Below are positions 55,014 through 64,000 of a stretch of DNA of 64,000 bases, in pieces; positions within the stretch are counted from its first letter, which is position 1, and each line of letters opens with the position of its first letter. Position numbers and translations under genes: made by a program. The notes beneath the pieces were generated by a model that was not told where the DNA came from, ran no database searches, and saw only the letters and a program-made list of their open reading frames with translations. The stretch is from Alteromonadaceae bacterium M269 (lineage in GTDB: Bacteria > Pseudomonadota > Gammaproteobacteria > Enterobacterales > Alteromonadaceae): assembly GCA_004353515.1 (NCBI GenBank), contig SMNZ01000009.1, positions 1-64,000 on the forward strand, in the 5' to 3' direction.

Positions 55014-55616
55014 ATGATGCGTAAATCAACCCAAGCTGGTTTCTCATTAATTGAGCTAGTGATAGTGGTAATCATATTAGGCTTATTGGCTGCGACGGCC
55101 TTACCTCGCTTTTTAGACGTCACTGAAGATGCAGAAGATGCGACAACTGAGGGTGTTGCTGGTGGTTATGCAACAGGAGTGGGCTTAATACGAGCGCAAT
55201 GGGAATTAGAAGGGCGACCTCAGGATAATGGCGGCGCCAATGCAACTTTTGTCACCATTGGTGGCATTCAGCTAGGTGTTGATAGAGATACCGGGTACCC
55301 AACGGGCTCGCTACTTAACGATAACAGTTCGGAAGATGTTCAAATTACCTCCGCAGACTGTGAGAGCATTTTTAATCTTATTTTACAAAGTGCGCCACCT
55401 ATTAGTGATAACTTCGCAGATGTGGCTTTCGATAACTTTAGATATTTCACCAATGTAAGCAATGGCACAGGTACAGAGGGCAACGACGTCTGTTTTTATT
55501 ATCTGATACAGACTATTCGTAATGCGCCTATTGAGCCTACAGACACAACGGTCGGTAACGGTTTTTTATATGACCCAAGAATCGGTCAGGTTGTGGTGTT
55601 TAGTAACAACCAATAA
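55014..55616 (+). CDS. mshB: MSHA pilin-like protein MshB
   Basis: This 200-residue type IV prepilin has leader MMRKSTQAG, cleaved before Phe10 (G|FSLIELV, with Glu at +5), a hydrophobic helix to about residue 33 and a globular domain with two Cys. The PRFLDVTEDAED region is typical of MshA/MshB. GAGG precedes two adjacent ATG codons (55014 and 55017), and either may be used. It lies directly before the major pilin gene. Confidence 0.9.
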   Translation: MMRKSTQAGFSLIELVIVVIILGLLAATALPRFLDVTEDAEDATTEGVAGGYATGVGLIRAQWELEGRPQDNGGANATFVTIGGIQLGVDRDTGYPTGSLLNDNSSEDVQITSADCESIFNLILQSAPPISDNFADVAFDNFRYFTNVSNGTGTEGNDVCFYYLIQTIRNAPIEPTDTTVGNGFLYDPRIGQVVVFSNNQ

Positions 55617-55733
55617 TACGACTAAATAGCTATTGATTAATGTGAACGAAGATTTGATGCTTTAAAGGTATAGACATCACCAGTTTTTAGGGATTTATTT
55701 GCGACTTTTTATTTTAATACTGAGGAAATAACC

Positions 55734-56273
55734 ATGAAAAAACCACAACAACAAAAAGGTTTTACGCTAATTGAATTGATTATCGTAATTATCATTTTGG
55801 GCATATTAGCTGTTACAGCAGCACCAAGATTTCTTGATCTAAGCTCAGATGCTCGTACTTCTGCTATGCAGGGGGTTTTAGGGGCAGTCCGTTCGAGCTC
55901 ACAGATTGCGCATGCAGCATTACTTGTACGTACTGGAGATGTAACTATTGAAGGTGTTGCGATACAAACAACCACTCCAGATGTGCAAGCAATTGGCGAC
56001 TATGCATTAGCTGAAGATATGTGTGATTTGATCGGTTTAACTACGGATGATGGAGCAGCTGGAGCAATTGGTACGCAAGGGACACCTGGTACTCAAGAAG
56101 ATGGCGATTCACTAGATTGTGCTGTAGCTAGCAATGTGCTTACTATAACTGACAATGCTGCGACTGATCCCGCTACATGCGTTGTTACATATGCAGAAGC
56201 AACAGTCACTGGTACGGCTCCTAATATAGTGATTACACCACCAGTTATTGGAGCTGTTATTACTGGTTGTTAA
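55734..56273 (+). CDS. mshA: MSHA major pilin MshA
   Basis: This 179-residue prepilin has leader MKKPQQQKG, cleavage before Phe10 (G|FTLIELI, Glu at +5) and a helix with [16 protein letters not shown], closely like Vibrio and Shewanella MshA. The globular part is rich in small and acidic residues with four Cys, the last at the C-terminus (ITGC). The 117-bp gap before it, longer than others in the locus, and the good GAGG site are consistent with separate, strong expression. Confidence 0.92.
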   Translation: MKKPQQQKGFTLIELIIVIIILGILAVTAAPRFLDLSSDARTSAMQGVLGAVRSSSQIAHAALLVRTGDVTIEGVAIQTTTPDVQAIGDYALAEDMCDLIGLTTDDGAAGAIGTQGTPGTQEDGDSLDCAVASNVLTITDNAATDPATCVVTYAEATVTGTAPNIVITPPVIGAVITGC

Positions 56274-56338
56274 TTGTTGGTTAATAGCTGGGTTCAGTTA
56301 ACAAGTATTAACTAAAGAATAGTCAGTGTAGAGGTAAT

Positions 56339-56854
56339 ATGATGAAGTCTGGTTTTACGCTAGTTGAGTTAGTCGTCACCATCATTATTATCTCTATACT
56401 AGGTACTTTCGCCTTTTCTCGGTTTGCGGGTAATACGGGATTTTCCGAAGTCACGTTTCAAGAAAGGCTAGTGTCAGCATTGCGCAATATCCAGCAACGC
56501 GCAATGCAAGACACACGAACTGCAACTATCTATCAATTTAACTTTTCTACCTCTCCTCCGGCCTTTGGTCCATCTACTGATTTAAGCGGCAGTACAACGA
56601 TCTCGTTTGATGTTAATGAAGATTTTCTGTCGACCGATGGCTTTGATGAAATTAGTGGTGAAAACGTTAATCTGGTTCTGAGCGACCAATCTTCTTCTTT
56701 TACTTCGATTCGATTTAATTCTTTGGGTGTGCCGCTAACACTCAATGGTGCATCTGTCGTAGGGCAATGTGCTAATGGATGTCAGATTGATTTTGTCGGT
56801 GAACAGGTTGCGAGTGTTTGTATTGAATCGCAAGGTTATATTCGCAAATGCTAA
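56339..56854 (+). CDS. mshC: MSHA minor pilin MshC
   Basis: This 171-residue GspH/FimT-like minor pilin has a very short leader (MMKSG) cleaved before Phe6 (G|FTLVELV). The C-terminal beta domain has VGQCANGC and CIESQGYIRKC near the end. ATG codons at 56339 and 56342 are both possible. It overlaps the start of mshD. Confidence 0.88.
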   Translation: MMKSGFTLVELVVTIIIISILGTFAFSRFAGNTGFSEVTFQERLVSALRNIQQRAMQDTRTATIYQFNFSTSPPAFGPSTDLSGSTTISFDVNEDFLSTDGFDEISGENVNLVLSDQSSSFTSIRFNSLGVPLTLNGASVVGQCANGCQIDFVGEQVASVCIESQGYIRKC

Positions 56855-57519
56855 AGTACTCTCGACACAAGGGGTTTACTCTTATTGAGCTTGTTATAGG
56901 TATCGTTGCTTTTGCCATCGTAATTACCTTGGTAACTGGTCTGATATTGCCCCAAGCTAGCCGCAGTATCGATCCTATCTTTCAGGTTCGAGCCACAGAA
57001 TTGGCGCAAGGTTTATTAAGTGAAATAAATGCCAAAGCTTTTGATGAGTCATCAAATCAGTCAATTGGCGGCAGCGTACGTTGTAATGAAAATATTCCTG
57101 TCATCGATCCCGTAACGCGAGTAGAAACTCCGCCAGATACCGTGTTGGATGATCCTGGCGAATTCCCTTGTACACTATCAAGGGATTTAGGGAATGTAGA
57201 AGAAGTCCCTCCAGGCTCAGGTAATTTTGTTACTGAGACACGAGACCAATTTGATGATGTTGATGACTTTAATGGTTTGTCAGTATCTGGTGCAGGGATT
57301 GTGAATTCCTTAGGTGAGGGAATATCGCTAGGCGCGCTTAACCTTTACGAAGGTTTTCAAGTGCAGGTTAGTGTGTTTTATGACAGTAACTTTGATGGCA
57401 TTAATGATGATGCTGGCAATACTGGCACTGTAAGTGGCAACGTAAAGTTTATTGGCGTCTTAGTGACAACGCCTAATAACGACACACTTCAATTTTCCAG
57501 CTACCGGACGAATTTCTAA
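56848..57519 (+). CDS. mshD: MSHA minor pilin MshD
   Basis: This 223-residue minor pilin of the GspI/PilV type has leader MLKYSRHKG and G|FTLIELV with Glu at +5. The helix contains the broken pattern LILPQASRSIDP, and a long extracellular domain contains Asp/Asn-rich loops. It overlaps mshC by 7 bp and touches mshO. Confidence 0.88.
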   Translation: MLKYSRHKGFTLIELVIGIVAFAIVITLVTGLILPQASRSIDPIFQVRATELAQGLLSEINAKAFDESSNQSIGGSVRCNENIPVIDPVTRVETPPDTVLDDPGEFPCTLSRDLGNVEEVPPGSGNFVTETRDQFDDVDDFNGLSVSGAGIVNSLGEGISLGALNLYEGFQVQVSVFYDSNFDGINDDAGNTGTVSGNVKFIGVLVTTPNNDTLQFSSYRTNF

Positions 57520-58370
57520 TGAAGTCTATTTCAAGAGCAGCTGGTTTTACATTAATTGAGTTAATCGCGGTCATCATCATTTTAGGTGTTGTTGGAACTG
57601 CTGTTATTAGCTTTATTGGCTTTAGTGCTCAGCTGTTTGTTGATGTTAATGAACGGGACAAAGTGTTAGCTGATAGTCGTTTTGTTGTGGAACGGTTAAA
57701 TCGAGAATTACGCGATGCTATTCCGAACAGTGTGAGGGTTGCTGGCAATGGTTCCATTCATTGCCTCGAGTTCATGCCTATTGAATGGAGCACTTTTTAT
57801 ACGGATATACCAGCTTTTCCAGACGGTGCTGCTTCAACGATTCAGGCTGTTGAGCTTCAATCTAGCTTGGATGACTATACTTCTAATACCAGTCACTTTG
57901 TCCTCGTATATCCAGTATCCACTCAAGATGTTTATGGTAATAATAATAAACGCGTTCCATTGGCTAACATCACTGGTTCTGGCGTCTTGACGGTTAATCT
58001 AGGGGCTAGCATAGAGTTTGCTGCCGAATCTCCTGCTTCCCGGTTATATATTGGAGGGCAGCCAGTTAGCTACTGCGTTTCCAATGGACGTATTACTAGA
58101 CACTCCGGTTATCAACTTACTGCTAATCAGCAGAGTATTTTGCCTCCGAATACCGGAGTTCTTATGGGGACTAATTTGCAAAATGTGCTGTCTAGTAATC
58201 CAACTAGTACGTTTTTGACCAATACAAATACCGATGATCCATTTCGCGTTTTTGAATCAACGCTTACTCGGAATGCGTTTGTTCATATTGTATTAAGATT
58301 TGCTCGCCAAGATCAGCCCAACGAAGTGGTCGTATTTAACAATGAAGTACATGTCGCCAATGTTCCCTAA
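57519..58370 (+). CDS. mshO: MSHA minor pilin MshO
   Basis: This 283-residue GspJ/PilW-type minor pilin has leader MKSISRAAG and G|FTLIELI with Glu at +5, then VVERLNRELRDAIPNSVRV, typical of MshO. Its ATG shares the last base of the mshD stop. It probably belongs to the pilus tip or initiation complex together with MshC, D and P. Confidence 0.88.
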   Translation: MKSISRAAGFTLIELIAVIIILGVVGTAVISFIGFSAQLFVDVNERDKVLADSRFVVERLNRELRDAIPNSVRVAGNGSIHCLEFMPIEWSTFYTDIPAFPDGAASTIQAVELQSSLDDYTSNTSHFVLVYPVSTQDVYGNNNKRVPLANITGSGVLTVNLGASIEFAAESPASRLYIGGQPVSYCVSNGRITRHSGYQLTANQQSILPPNTGVLMGTNLQNVLSSNPTSTFLTNTNTDDPFRVFESTLTRNAFVHIVLRFARQDQPNEVVVFNNEVHVANVP

Positions 58371-58863
58371 AGCAAATCAAAGAAGTTTCTCATCTCTTGG
58401 TCGGCAAGGCGGTAGCATGTTGATAATTGCTGTCGTTGTTATGACTGTTATTTTACTTCTAGGACTAGCATTGACCCGTGTGTTAGCTTCATCGTCCAAC
58501 GCTATTGTTTATGAAGTTTTTGGTGTTAGGGCGTTTAATGCTGCTAATGCCGGCTTAGAGCAAAATTTAGCGCGCGTTTTTAACACGCCAGGAAGTGTTC
58601 CACAAAACTTGTGTGACACCGTAACAAGTGGCGATGCAAGTCCTCCCGTAGGTAGCGGTAATACGATAGATTCAGCTGTTAGTTTTTCAAACTTTAGTTC
58701 TATTCCCGGGTTTGAAAACTGTCGTTTCGTATCGTCCTGTACTGTACAGAGTTTTACCGCAAATAGCGTAAATCAAAACTACTTTCGATTTACGAGTACA
58801 GGTGAATGCAGTTCCGATGGAATAGTGGTTAGTCGGACTGTAGCCGTAGATGCAAGGAATTAA
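58351..58863 (+). CDS. mshP: MSHA biogenesis protein MshP (PilX-like)
   Basis: This 170-residue protein has a basic leader (NQRSFSSLGRQGG), a hydrophobic helix (SMLIIAVVVMTVILLLGLAL) without the +5 Glu, and FNAANAGLEQNLARVF, the PilX/MshP mark. The start is uncertain: ATG at 58351 or 58360, both overlapping the mshO end. It ends just before mshQ. Confidence 0.84.
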   Translation: MSPMFPKANQRSFSSLGRQGGSMLIIAVVVMTVILLLGLALTRVLASSSNAIVYEVFGVRAFNAANAGLEQNLARVFNTPGSVPQNLCDTVTSGDASPPVGSGNTIDSAVSFSNFSSIPGFENCRFVSSCTVQSFTANSVNQNYFRFTSTGECSSDGIVVSRTVAVDARN

Positions 58864-58867
58864 TCTG

Positions 58868-61800
58868 ATGTATAGATTGATAGTCTTAGCGATATTGTTT
58901 CTTACAAGCTCAGCTGCGTTTGCAGCTACCATGTGTACGGATGTTTTTCCGGATGGGTTATCAACTCACGGTGGAGCCAATCGTATTGATTTTGGCTTTA
59001 ACGCTCGGTTGATCAATAGCCCCGACAATATTCTTGATGCGAGGCGAATTGACGTTAACGGCGGTTCTACGATTCCGACCTGTAATTCGACTAATTGTCA
59101 GCAGTCTAATAATAGTTCTCCAGAGTTAGATCCCGGTAGTTTTCAAACAACGAATGTTAACCAAGATGTCAACATTGGGTTTCAGCAGAGCTTGACCATT
59201 GGCTCTGGAACGTTTTCTAACAATGAGTTCGATAGGGTAACGACAGGCTCGGAAGCGACACTCACTTTTTCTGATAACCATAATGAGTACTTCATTGATG
59301 AATTGACACTGGGTTTCAGTTCTGTATTGAATTTACAAGGCGGAGCGACTTACTGGATTAGAAGTTTGAGTGTAGGCAGTTCAGTCCAAGTGAATGTTCA
59401 AGGTAGTGGAACTGCTGTCGTCTATGTGAATAATAACTTTACTATTGGGTCAGCGAGTTTGTTTAATGCTGACAACTTATCGAGTCCCCGTGATTCCACA
59501 AGGCTTGCTGTCTATGGATTTAACAATGTCACCCTGAGTAGCCCTAGCACGTTCTCAGGTTATCTTTATGCTCAGAATAGAGTGAACTTAGGCTCTAGCG
59601 CTGCTATTTTTGGTGCAGTTAGTGCCAGACGAATCGATTTAAACTCAGATGCAACTGTCACGTTCAATCAAACGACAAACGGTCAACTTTCCTTAGGTAC
59701 TTTTTGTGACAGCCTAATTGCTAATTATGAGTATGAAGAAGCAAATCCTACTGAAGATATCGCGAACGATAACAATGGTTCTTTCGTTGGTGGTGCAACT
59801 GATTTACGTTTAGCTGGCGCGACTAATAGTCAAACCTGTAGCGTATTAGATGTGCCCTTGAATCTAAGTATTGGTAATAACGATGCTTTTGAAACCGAGG
59901 TTAATGTAAGAGATCAGCTTGGCGATCAAGGCACCATTTCATTTTGGTATCGAAGTGATACCCCATGGTTCCAAGGCTTCTTTGGACGCGATAGAACGTT
60001 ATTTGAAGCATCGATTCCCTTTGGAAACAATAACGATAATGAAGACAAGTTTTTCTTCTTAGTACTGCAGAATAATGGGCAATTATTATTCGGTCTTGAA
60101 GATGATAATGATAACAATGCCATACTAGTCTCCCAACAATTTAACTTCCCCGCTGATGAGTGGGTTCATATTGCGGCTACATGGGATGTTGATGCACGTG
60201 ATATGGGGCTATTTATTAATGGCAATGAGGTGGTAACAGGGTTTATTGAGTTAGCGATAAACAGTGTGCTATCAGAGACCAATACGCTTCACTTAGGTGA
60301 TAACCGTTCTTCTTATGTGCCTGCTGTTGGCACAAGCCCGAATTCAGGGAATGGACAGTTTGATAGCTTACGCCTGTATAATTTTGTGCAAACAGAACAA
60401 GAAGTTGATGCAGACAGAGCCGCAACGGACGTGACTTCTTGCGGCTCCCCTGTAGAGACATTGGCTTTCTATCAGTTTCAACCTACAGAAGTAACTACCG
60501 ACAGTGAAGGCTTCCAAGATGGTGCATTAGTGGGGGGTGCAACAGGTGTTCAGTTACCTGTTTCCGTGAACACTTGTGGTGTGCTGGATGTCCCGTTAAA
60601 TCAAAGTATTACCAATAACGATGCTTTTGACACACGGGTGAATATTGCAAATCAGATTGGAAATCAAGGCACTATATCCTTCTGGTATCGCAGTGATTTG
60701 GATTGGAACCTAGGTGGTAGTGGAATCGACAGGCAACTGTTTGATGCATCCATTCCTTTTGGGAACAACAACGATAATCAGGATAGGTTTTTCTTCTTAG
60801 TTCTTCAGCCTAACGGCAGAGTATTGTTTGGTCTTGAAGATACGTTCGATCGAAATGGCTTGTTGGAGACATCAGCTCAAAACTTTAGCGCTGACGAGTG
60901 GGTTCATATTGCGGCAACATGGAACACTAACACGGCTGAGATGACTATTTTTATTAATGGTATTCAGGCTCCCGCAACCTTTATTGAACAGAATGCGTTT
61001 GGGCAGCTTTCAGAAACTACGAGCCTCTATATTGGTGATAACCGTTCAACTTATTTGCCTGGTGTCGGAACGAGTCAGAACTCGTCAAATGGGCAATATG
61101 ATGAAGTGCGTCTTTATCGTTTTGATCAAACAAGTGAGCAAGTGCTTGCAGATATTAATGCTCAGCCACTGGGTTGTTTTGATGATGTATTAATTAATCA
61201 TTATCGGCTTAACTTCGATCCTTCCTTTACCTGTTCGATTGCCGAAGTCGAGGTCCAGGCGTGTGCAAATGAGAATTGCGATTTGTTGGCTACCGCGAAC
61301 TCAAACTTAGTTCTAACGACAACAAATGGTACTTTCAGCAATACAAATCTCACTTTTGTTGGGTCAACGACTTCTAATTTATCGCTGAGTACTGCGGGTA
61401 CAGCTGTTATTGATGGCGTTAATGCTAGTCCAGATGCGCCAGTTCGATGTTTTAACAGTGGCGTTGAAGATGCGTCATGTACTGTTAGCTTTAGCGATGT
61501 CGGATTGAATGTATCTTATGGTAGTTCAAGTAGTATTGTTGATATTCCTAATGGTTCATCTCAAGTTGCGTTCGACACACCCATTTTTGTCAGTGTTGAC
61601 CAAGCAGGTGCTTGTGATGCTGAGTTAAATGGTCGTGATTTAGAAATTGCAGTCCAGTGTAACAACCCGGGGAGCTGTAATACTCGACAACTCGAAATAG
61701 GCGGTACTCGTATAAATAATATTGAGGCTTTTAGTCCAGTAACCGGGGTTACTTTCGATGCAAATGGTTTGGCGACTATCCCCGCAGGATTGATTCAATA

Positions 61801-63481
61801 CCGAGATGCTGGACAAATTCAGTTGCGATTCCGCGATGCGCAAAATGAAACTATGGGTAACAGTAATAGCTTTGTTATGAGGCCGATACTGGTTGCCGTG
61901 AATCAATTGAATAGCCCTAGTGTTGCCGGCACAACGTCACTACTTGAGTATGAAGCTGTGGGGGTTGAAGGGTCTCTTACACCGAATTATGACCCATCAG
62001 ATCTTGAGGTTCGTGTTGTCAAAGTACTTCCTCAGACAGGCTTCGGGGTCCAAGGTATTCTTGAGTTAAATGGTCAGGCTTTTACATCTGGTAACGCTAG
62101 TAATCCGGGCAACCCTAATGATCCAGAACGTGCAATATTTCAGGACATTGAAAAAGCTGGTTTCAATTTTTTAGGCAATGGTGGTTTTAGTAATAATATA
62201 CAGCCAATTTATAGTGAAGTGGGAACAATAGAACTAGAGTTGAGAGATGCTGATTATTTAGATAGTGGCGAAATTATAGCAGCAGCTCCGACTTCTGAGG
62301 GAATATTTGTTGGACCGATCATATTAGGGCCTTATCGGCCAGCATACCTGGATGTTGGAGTTCAAGGAACTGTGCCAACTATGCCTAGCACATGTTCGGT
62401 ATCTAATACGCCTTATAGCTATATTGGTGAAAATATACCTCTAAGCAATGATTTGCAATTTATTGTCACTGCAATGAATGCACGCAATCAAATTACACAA
62501 AATTATGGCGGTGATAATCCTGAAAATGAAGAAGATGTCAATGACTTATGGCGTCTGAATATCCGTAGTATTGAGGATATAAATAGGCTTTCCCAAGATG
62601 ATAGAAATGAATTAATAGAGCAGTTGATGTTAAGGGGAGCTGAAACAGATAGTTTGAGAGTTGCTAGTAATATATCTATTGATGGCGTTATTAACGGTAT
62701 TTTTTCTGACAATGGTACAGAGGCTGATTACGATGGTACAGCTATTTATACACTATCTACTCCTATTGCTAATTTTATAAAGGAGGACACTCCTCAGCTT
62801 CCAGAATCCTTTGCTGAATTTAACATTAGCTTCCTTAGTATATCAGATGATAATGAAAGTACTTCTTTTATAGCTGATTCCGATAACGTTTGTTATCGCG
62901 AGGATGCTTCTGGGGAATGCATTGAGTTTCCAGATATTGTCATTAATGGAGGTTTTGAAACTGACCCGCTTACCGGAGAGTTGATACCTATAGATAATCG
63001 TTTACTTTATGGGCGTCTAGTGATTGGCAATGCGTTTGGGTCTGAGAATGAGCCTCTTTTAGCGCCTTTCGCAACGGAGTTTTTTACCGCTGCGGGCGTG
63101 TTTGCACAAAATACAAATGATAACTGCACGGCCACTAATTTCGTCAATACTGAGTTTGGGCGGGCTGCACCACCAGACGGTTTTGATGTCAGCGATCAAA
63201 TAGGAGACATTTTTAGCACAGGTACTTTATTTAATGGCATCAACTTGACCTTTGAAGGAATTAATATTCCTGCGCCTGGTTCGTTAGATTCAACTGGCCA
63301 GTTTATTTTACTTCTTAATCAAGAGACTGGTGTTACAGGGCAACCTTGGCAGGACTTCCTCAACTTTGACTGGGATGGCGATGGCGATATTGATGAAAAT
63401 GATAATCCGTCAGCTCAAATATCTTTTGGTTTCTTTAGGGGGAATGATCGCATTATTCATTGGCGAGAGGTGTTCAATTAG
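58868..63481 (+). CDS. mshQ: MshQ, large exported protein with two tandem LamG-like domains
   Basis: This 1537-residue exported protein has a signal peptide (about 1-20). An N-terminal repetitive beta region (about 60-280, Gly/Ser/Asn-rich, with FSGYLYAQNRVNLGSSAAIFGAV) precedes two LamG/concanavalin-like domains at about 336-517 and 582-766. These are clearly duplicates: both contain QGTISFWYRSD, IPFGNNND, DEWVHIAATW and GDNRS. The C-terminal half has the beta-sandwich and Cys pattern of MshQ proteins and ends FFRGNDRIIHWREVF. It is probably a surface or tip adhesin of the pilus. The last third looks more AT-rich than the front. No terminator is obvious downstream. Confidence 0.9.
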   Translation: MYRLIVLAILFLTSSAAFAATMCTDVFPDGLSTHGGANRIDFGFNARLINSPDNILDARRIDVNGGSTIPTCNSTNCQQSNNSSPELDPGSFQTTNVNQDVNIGFQQSLTIGSGTFSNNEFDRVTTGSEATLTFSDNHNEYFIDELTLGFSSVLNLQGGATYWIRSLSVGSSVQVNVQGSGTAVVYVNNNFTIGSASLFNADNLSSPRDSTRLAVYGFNNVTLSSPSTFSGYLYAQNRVNLGSSAAIFGAVSARRIDLNSDATVTFNQTTNGQLSLGTFCDSLIANYEYEEANPTEDIANDNNGSFVGGATDLRLAGATNSQTCSVLDVPLNLSIGNNDAFETEVNVRDQLGDQGTISFWYRSDTPWFQGFFGRDRTLFEASIPFGNNNDNEDKFFFLVLQNNGQLLFGLEDDNDNNAILVSQQFNFPADEWVHIAATWDVDARDMGLFINGNEVVTGFIELAINSVLSETNTLHLGDNRSSYVPAVGTSPNSGNGQFDSLRLYNFVQTEQEVDADRAATDVTSCGSPVETLAFYQFQPTEVTTDSEGFQDGALVGGATGVQLPVSVNTCGVLDVPLNQSITNNDAFDTRVNIANQIGNQGTISFWYRSDLDWNLGGSGIDRQLFDASIPFGNNNDNQDRFFFLVLQPNGRVLFGLEDTFDRNGLLETSAQNFSADEWVHIAATWNTNTAEMTIFINGIQAPATFIEQNAFGQLSETTSLYIGDNRSTYLPGVGTSQNSSNGQYDEVRLYRFDQTSEQVLADINAQPLGCFDDVLINHYRLNFDPSFTCSIAEVEVQACANENCDLLATANSNLVLTTTNGTFSNTNLTFVGSTTSNLSLSTAGTAVIDGVNASPDAPVRCFNSGVEDASCTVSFSDVGLNVSYGSSSSIVDIPNGSSQVAFDTPIFVSVDQAGACDAELNGRDLEIAVQCNNPGSCNTRQLEIGGTRINNIEAFSPVTGVTFDANGLATIPAGLIQYRDAGQIQLRFRDAQNETMGNSNSFVMRPILVAVNQLNSPSVAGTTSLLEYEAVGVEGSLTPNYDPSDLEVRVVKVLPQTGFGVQGILELNGQAFTSGNASNPGNPNDPERAIFQDIEKAGFNFLGNGGFSNNIQPIYSEVGTIELELRDADYLDSGEIIAAAPTSEGIFVGPIILGPYRPAYLDVGVQGTVPTMPSTCSVSNTPYSYIGENIPLSNDLQFIVTAMNARNQITQNYGGDNPENEEDVNDLWRLNIRSIEDINRLSQDDRNELIEQLMLRGAETDSLRVASNISIDGVINGIFSDNGTEADYDGTAIYTLSTPIANFIKEDTPQLPESFAEFNISFLSISDDNESTSFIADSDNVCYREDASGECIEFPDIVINGGFETDPLTGELIPIDNRLLYGRLVIGNAFGSENEPLLAPFATEFFTAAGVFAQNTNDNCTATNFVNTEFGRAAPPDGFDVSDQIGDIFSTGTLFNGINLTFEGINIPAPGSLDSTGQFILLLNQETGVTGQPWQDFLNFDWDGDGDIDENDNPSAQISFGFFRGNDRIIHWREVFN

Positions 63482-63663
63482 CTTTGCGGTAAAGGAATGA
63501 AAAGAACAAAATTTGTACATAAAAGCAACGACATTCGAGCGTAAAAGAAAATATTTACCCTTTGTGTTAACCTAGCCACTTATTTGTCGGCAGTATTACT
63601 TGCGCTTTTTCTGACAAGCCAATAGCATAGAGTGTTGATAATAAAAATATAGTTCGTGTTATC

Positions 63664-63679
63664 TGCAACTTTAGTTGCA
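63664..63679 (+). promoter_or_regulatory. Small inverted repeat in the leader of the last gene
   Basis: TGCAAC / GTTGCA with a TTTA loop, 67-82 bp before the start codon of the exported coiled-coil gene. No T-run follows, so it is more likely an operator or leader hairpin than a terminator. Confidence 0.35.
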
Positions 63680-63745
63680 TGACCATAGATGTTACGAAAC
63701 AATAAAATCTAGTTTGCATTCAAGCAAAACGTTTGGAATGGAAGA

Positions 63746-64000
63746 ATGAATCGATTAGTGCCTTTAGCAATTGCCACAACATTATCTCTGGGTTCGGCTG
63801 TGACAATGGCTGCAGATCTCTCAGTAAGTGATATTCGACAGCAGATACAACAAAGGCAGTCTGAATTCGACAACTATAATCAAAACCTCGAATCTGAGAT
63901 TAATGTTTCTAAAACTTACGAAACAGAATTAGAAGAATTAAGAGCTGCGGGTGTGCTCGCTGAAGCTGATCGTGTACTGGCGTTGAATGAGATGAATCGC
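63746..64000 (+). CDS. Exported coiled-coil protein, N-terminal fragment (runs off the window)
   Basis: The 85 codons visible are open to the window edge. A signal peptide (about 1-22, ending TMAA) is followed by a highly charged, Glu/Gln-rich helix with heptad-like hydrophobics (IRQQIQQRQSEF, YETELEELRAAG). GGAATGGAAG precedes the ATG at 63746. The gene starts about 265 bp after mshQ and is not clearly part of the MSHA operon. The function cannot be named from this portion. Confidence 0.72.
   Translation, partial: MNRLVPLAIATTLSLGSAVTMAADLSVSDIRQQIQQRQSEFDNYNQNLESEINVSKTYETELEELRAAGVLAEADRVLALNEMNR

Noticed and set aside
55014-58863. Type II secretion pseudopilins
   Set aside because: MshB, A, C, D, O and P resemble GspG-J, but the surrounding genes (MshL, M, N, E, G, Q) and their order are those of the MSHA pilus.
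1-64000. CRISPR arrays, prophage, insertion sequences or defence systems
   Set aside because: I saw no regularly spaced direct repeats, transposase, integrase or phage structural genes on either strand.

Overview
The window looks like a chromosomal segment of a marine, heterotrophic gammaproteobacterium. The evidence is a complete MSHA type IV pilus locus in the Vibrio/Shewanella gene order, a uvrA-MFS-ssb cluster, and several genes for peptide and amino-acid scavenging. I see no phage, insertion sequence, CRISPR array or rRNA. A group such as Kangiellaceae or Alteromonadales would fit, but I cannot settle the genus from sequence alone.

Layout. 1-3143: the probable 3' end of a tRNA-Ser with its terminator, a REP-like palindrome, then a membrane pyrophosphatase (hppA, minus) back to back with a soluble pyrophosphatase (ppa, plus). 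3282-10990: an MFS carrier, a DUF3299 protein, a sugar acetyltransferase, a thioesterase, uvrA, a YajR-like MFS carrier and ssb. 11106-17217: a peptide and hydroxyproline module. It has a POT oligopeptide transporter, a pyrroline-2-carboxylate reductase-like enzyme, Xaa-Pro aminopeptidase and a secreted collagenase-like zinc peptidase in one operon. A convergent trans-3-hydroxyproline dehydratase-type gene follows. Nearly identical 16-bp palindromes sit in front of both transcription units.

17322-31388: a retropepsin-like protein, a small secreted KPPFKR-repeat protein and a racemase-like protein lacking both catalytic cysteines. These are followed by two minus-strand signalling blocks. One is porin, periplasmic protein and PAS kinase, next to a response regulator with an N-terminal excisionase-type HTH. 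The other is a MacA/MacB-like ABC export system followed by a sigma-54 activator and its kinase. 31660-38768: periplasmic MsrA; an Lrp regulator divergent from a heme-dioxygenase-like (IDO/PrnB fold) plus kynureninase-like pair; a PAS chemoreceptor; and a LytS/LytTR two-component pair beside an amidohydrolase-CIA30 fusion. 40853-44725: nagZ, a sodium:solute symporter and anmK, which looks like a peptidoglycan-sugar recycling group.

45041-63481: the MSHA pilus locus, all on the plus strand, mostly with overlapping or nearly touching genes: mshI, a pilN-like gene, mshJ, K, L, M, N, E, G, F, B, A, C, D, O, P and Q. It encodes the inner-membrane alignment complex, secretin, ATPases, platform protein, major and minor pilins, and a 1537-residue MshQ with two tandem LamG-like domains. 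The window ends inside a new gene for an exported coiled-coil protein.

The most distinctive content is the collagen/hydroxyproline-type module with its shared operator, then the dioxygenase-kynureninase-like pair, the recycling-linked symporter and the repeat-containing small secreted protein. No computation or database search was run. Family assignments come from reading motifs and gene order.
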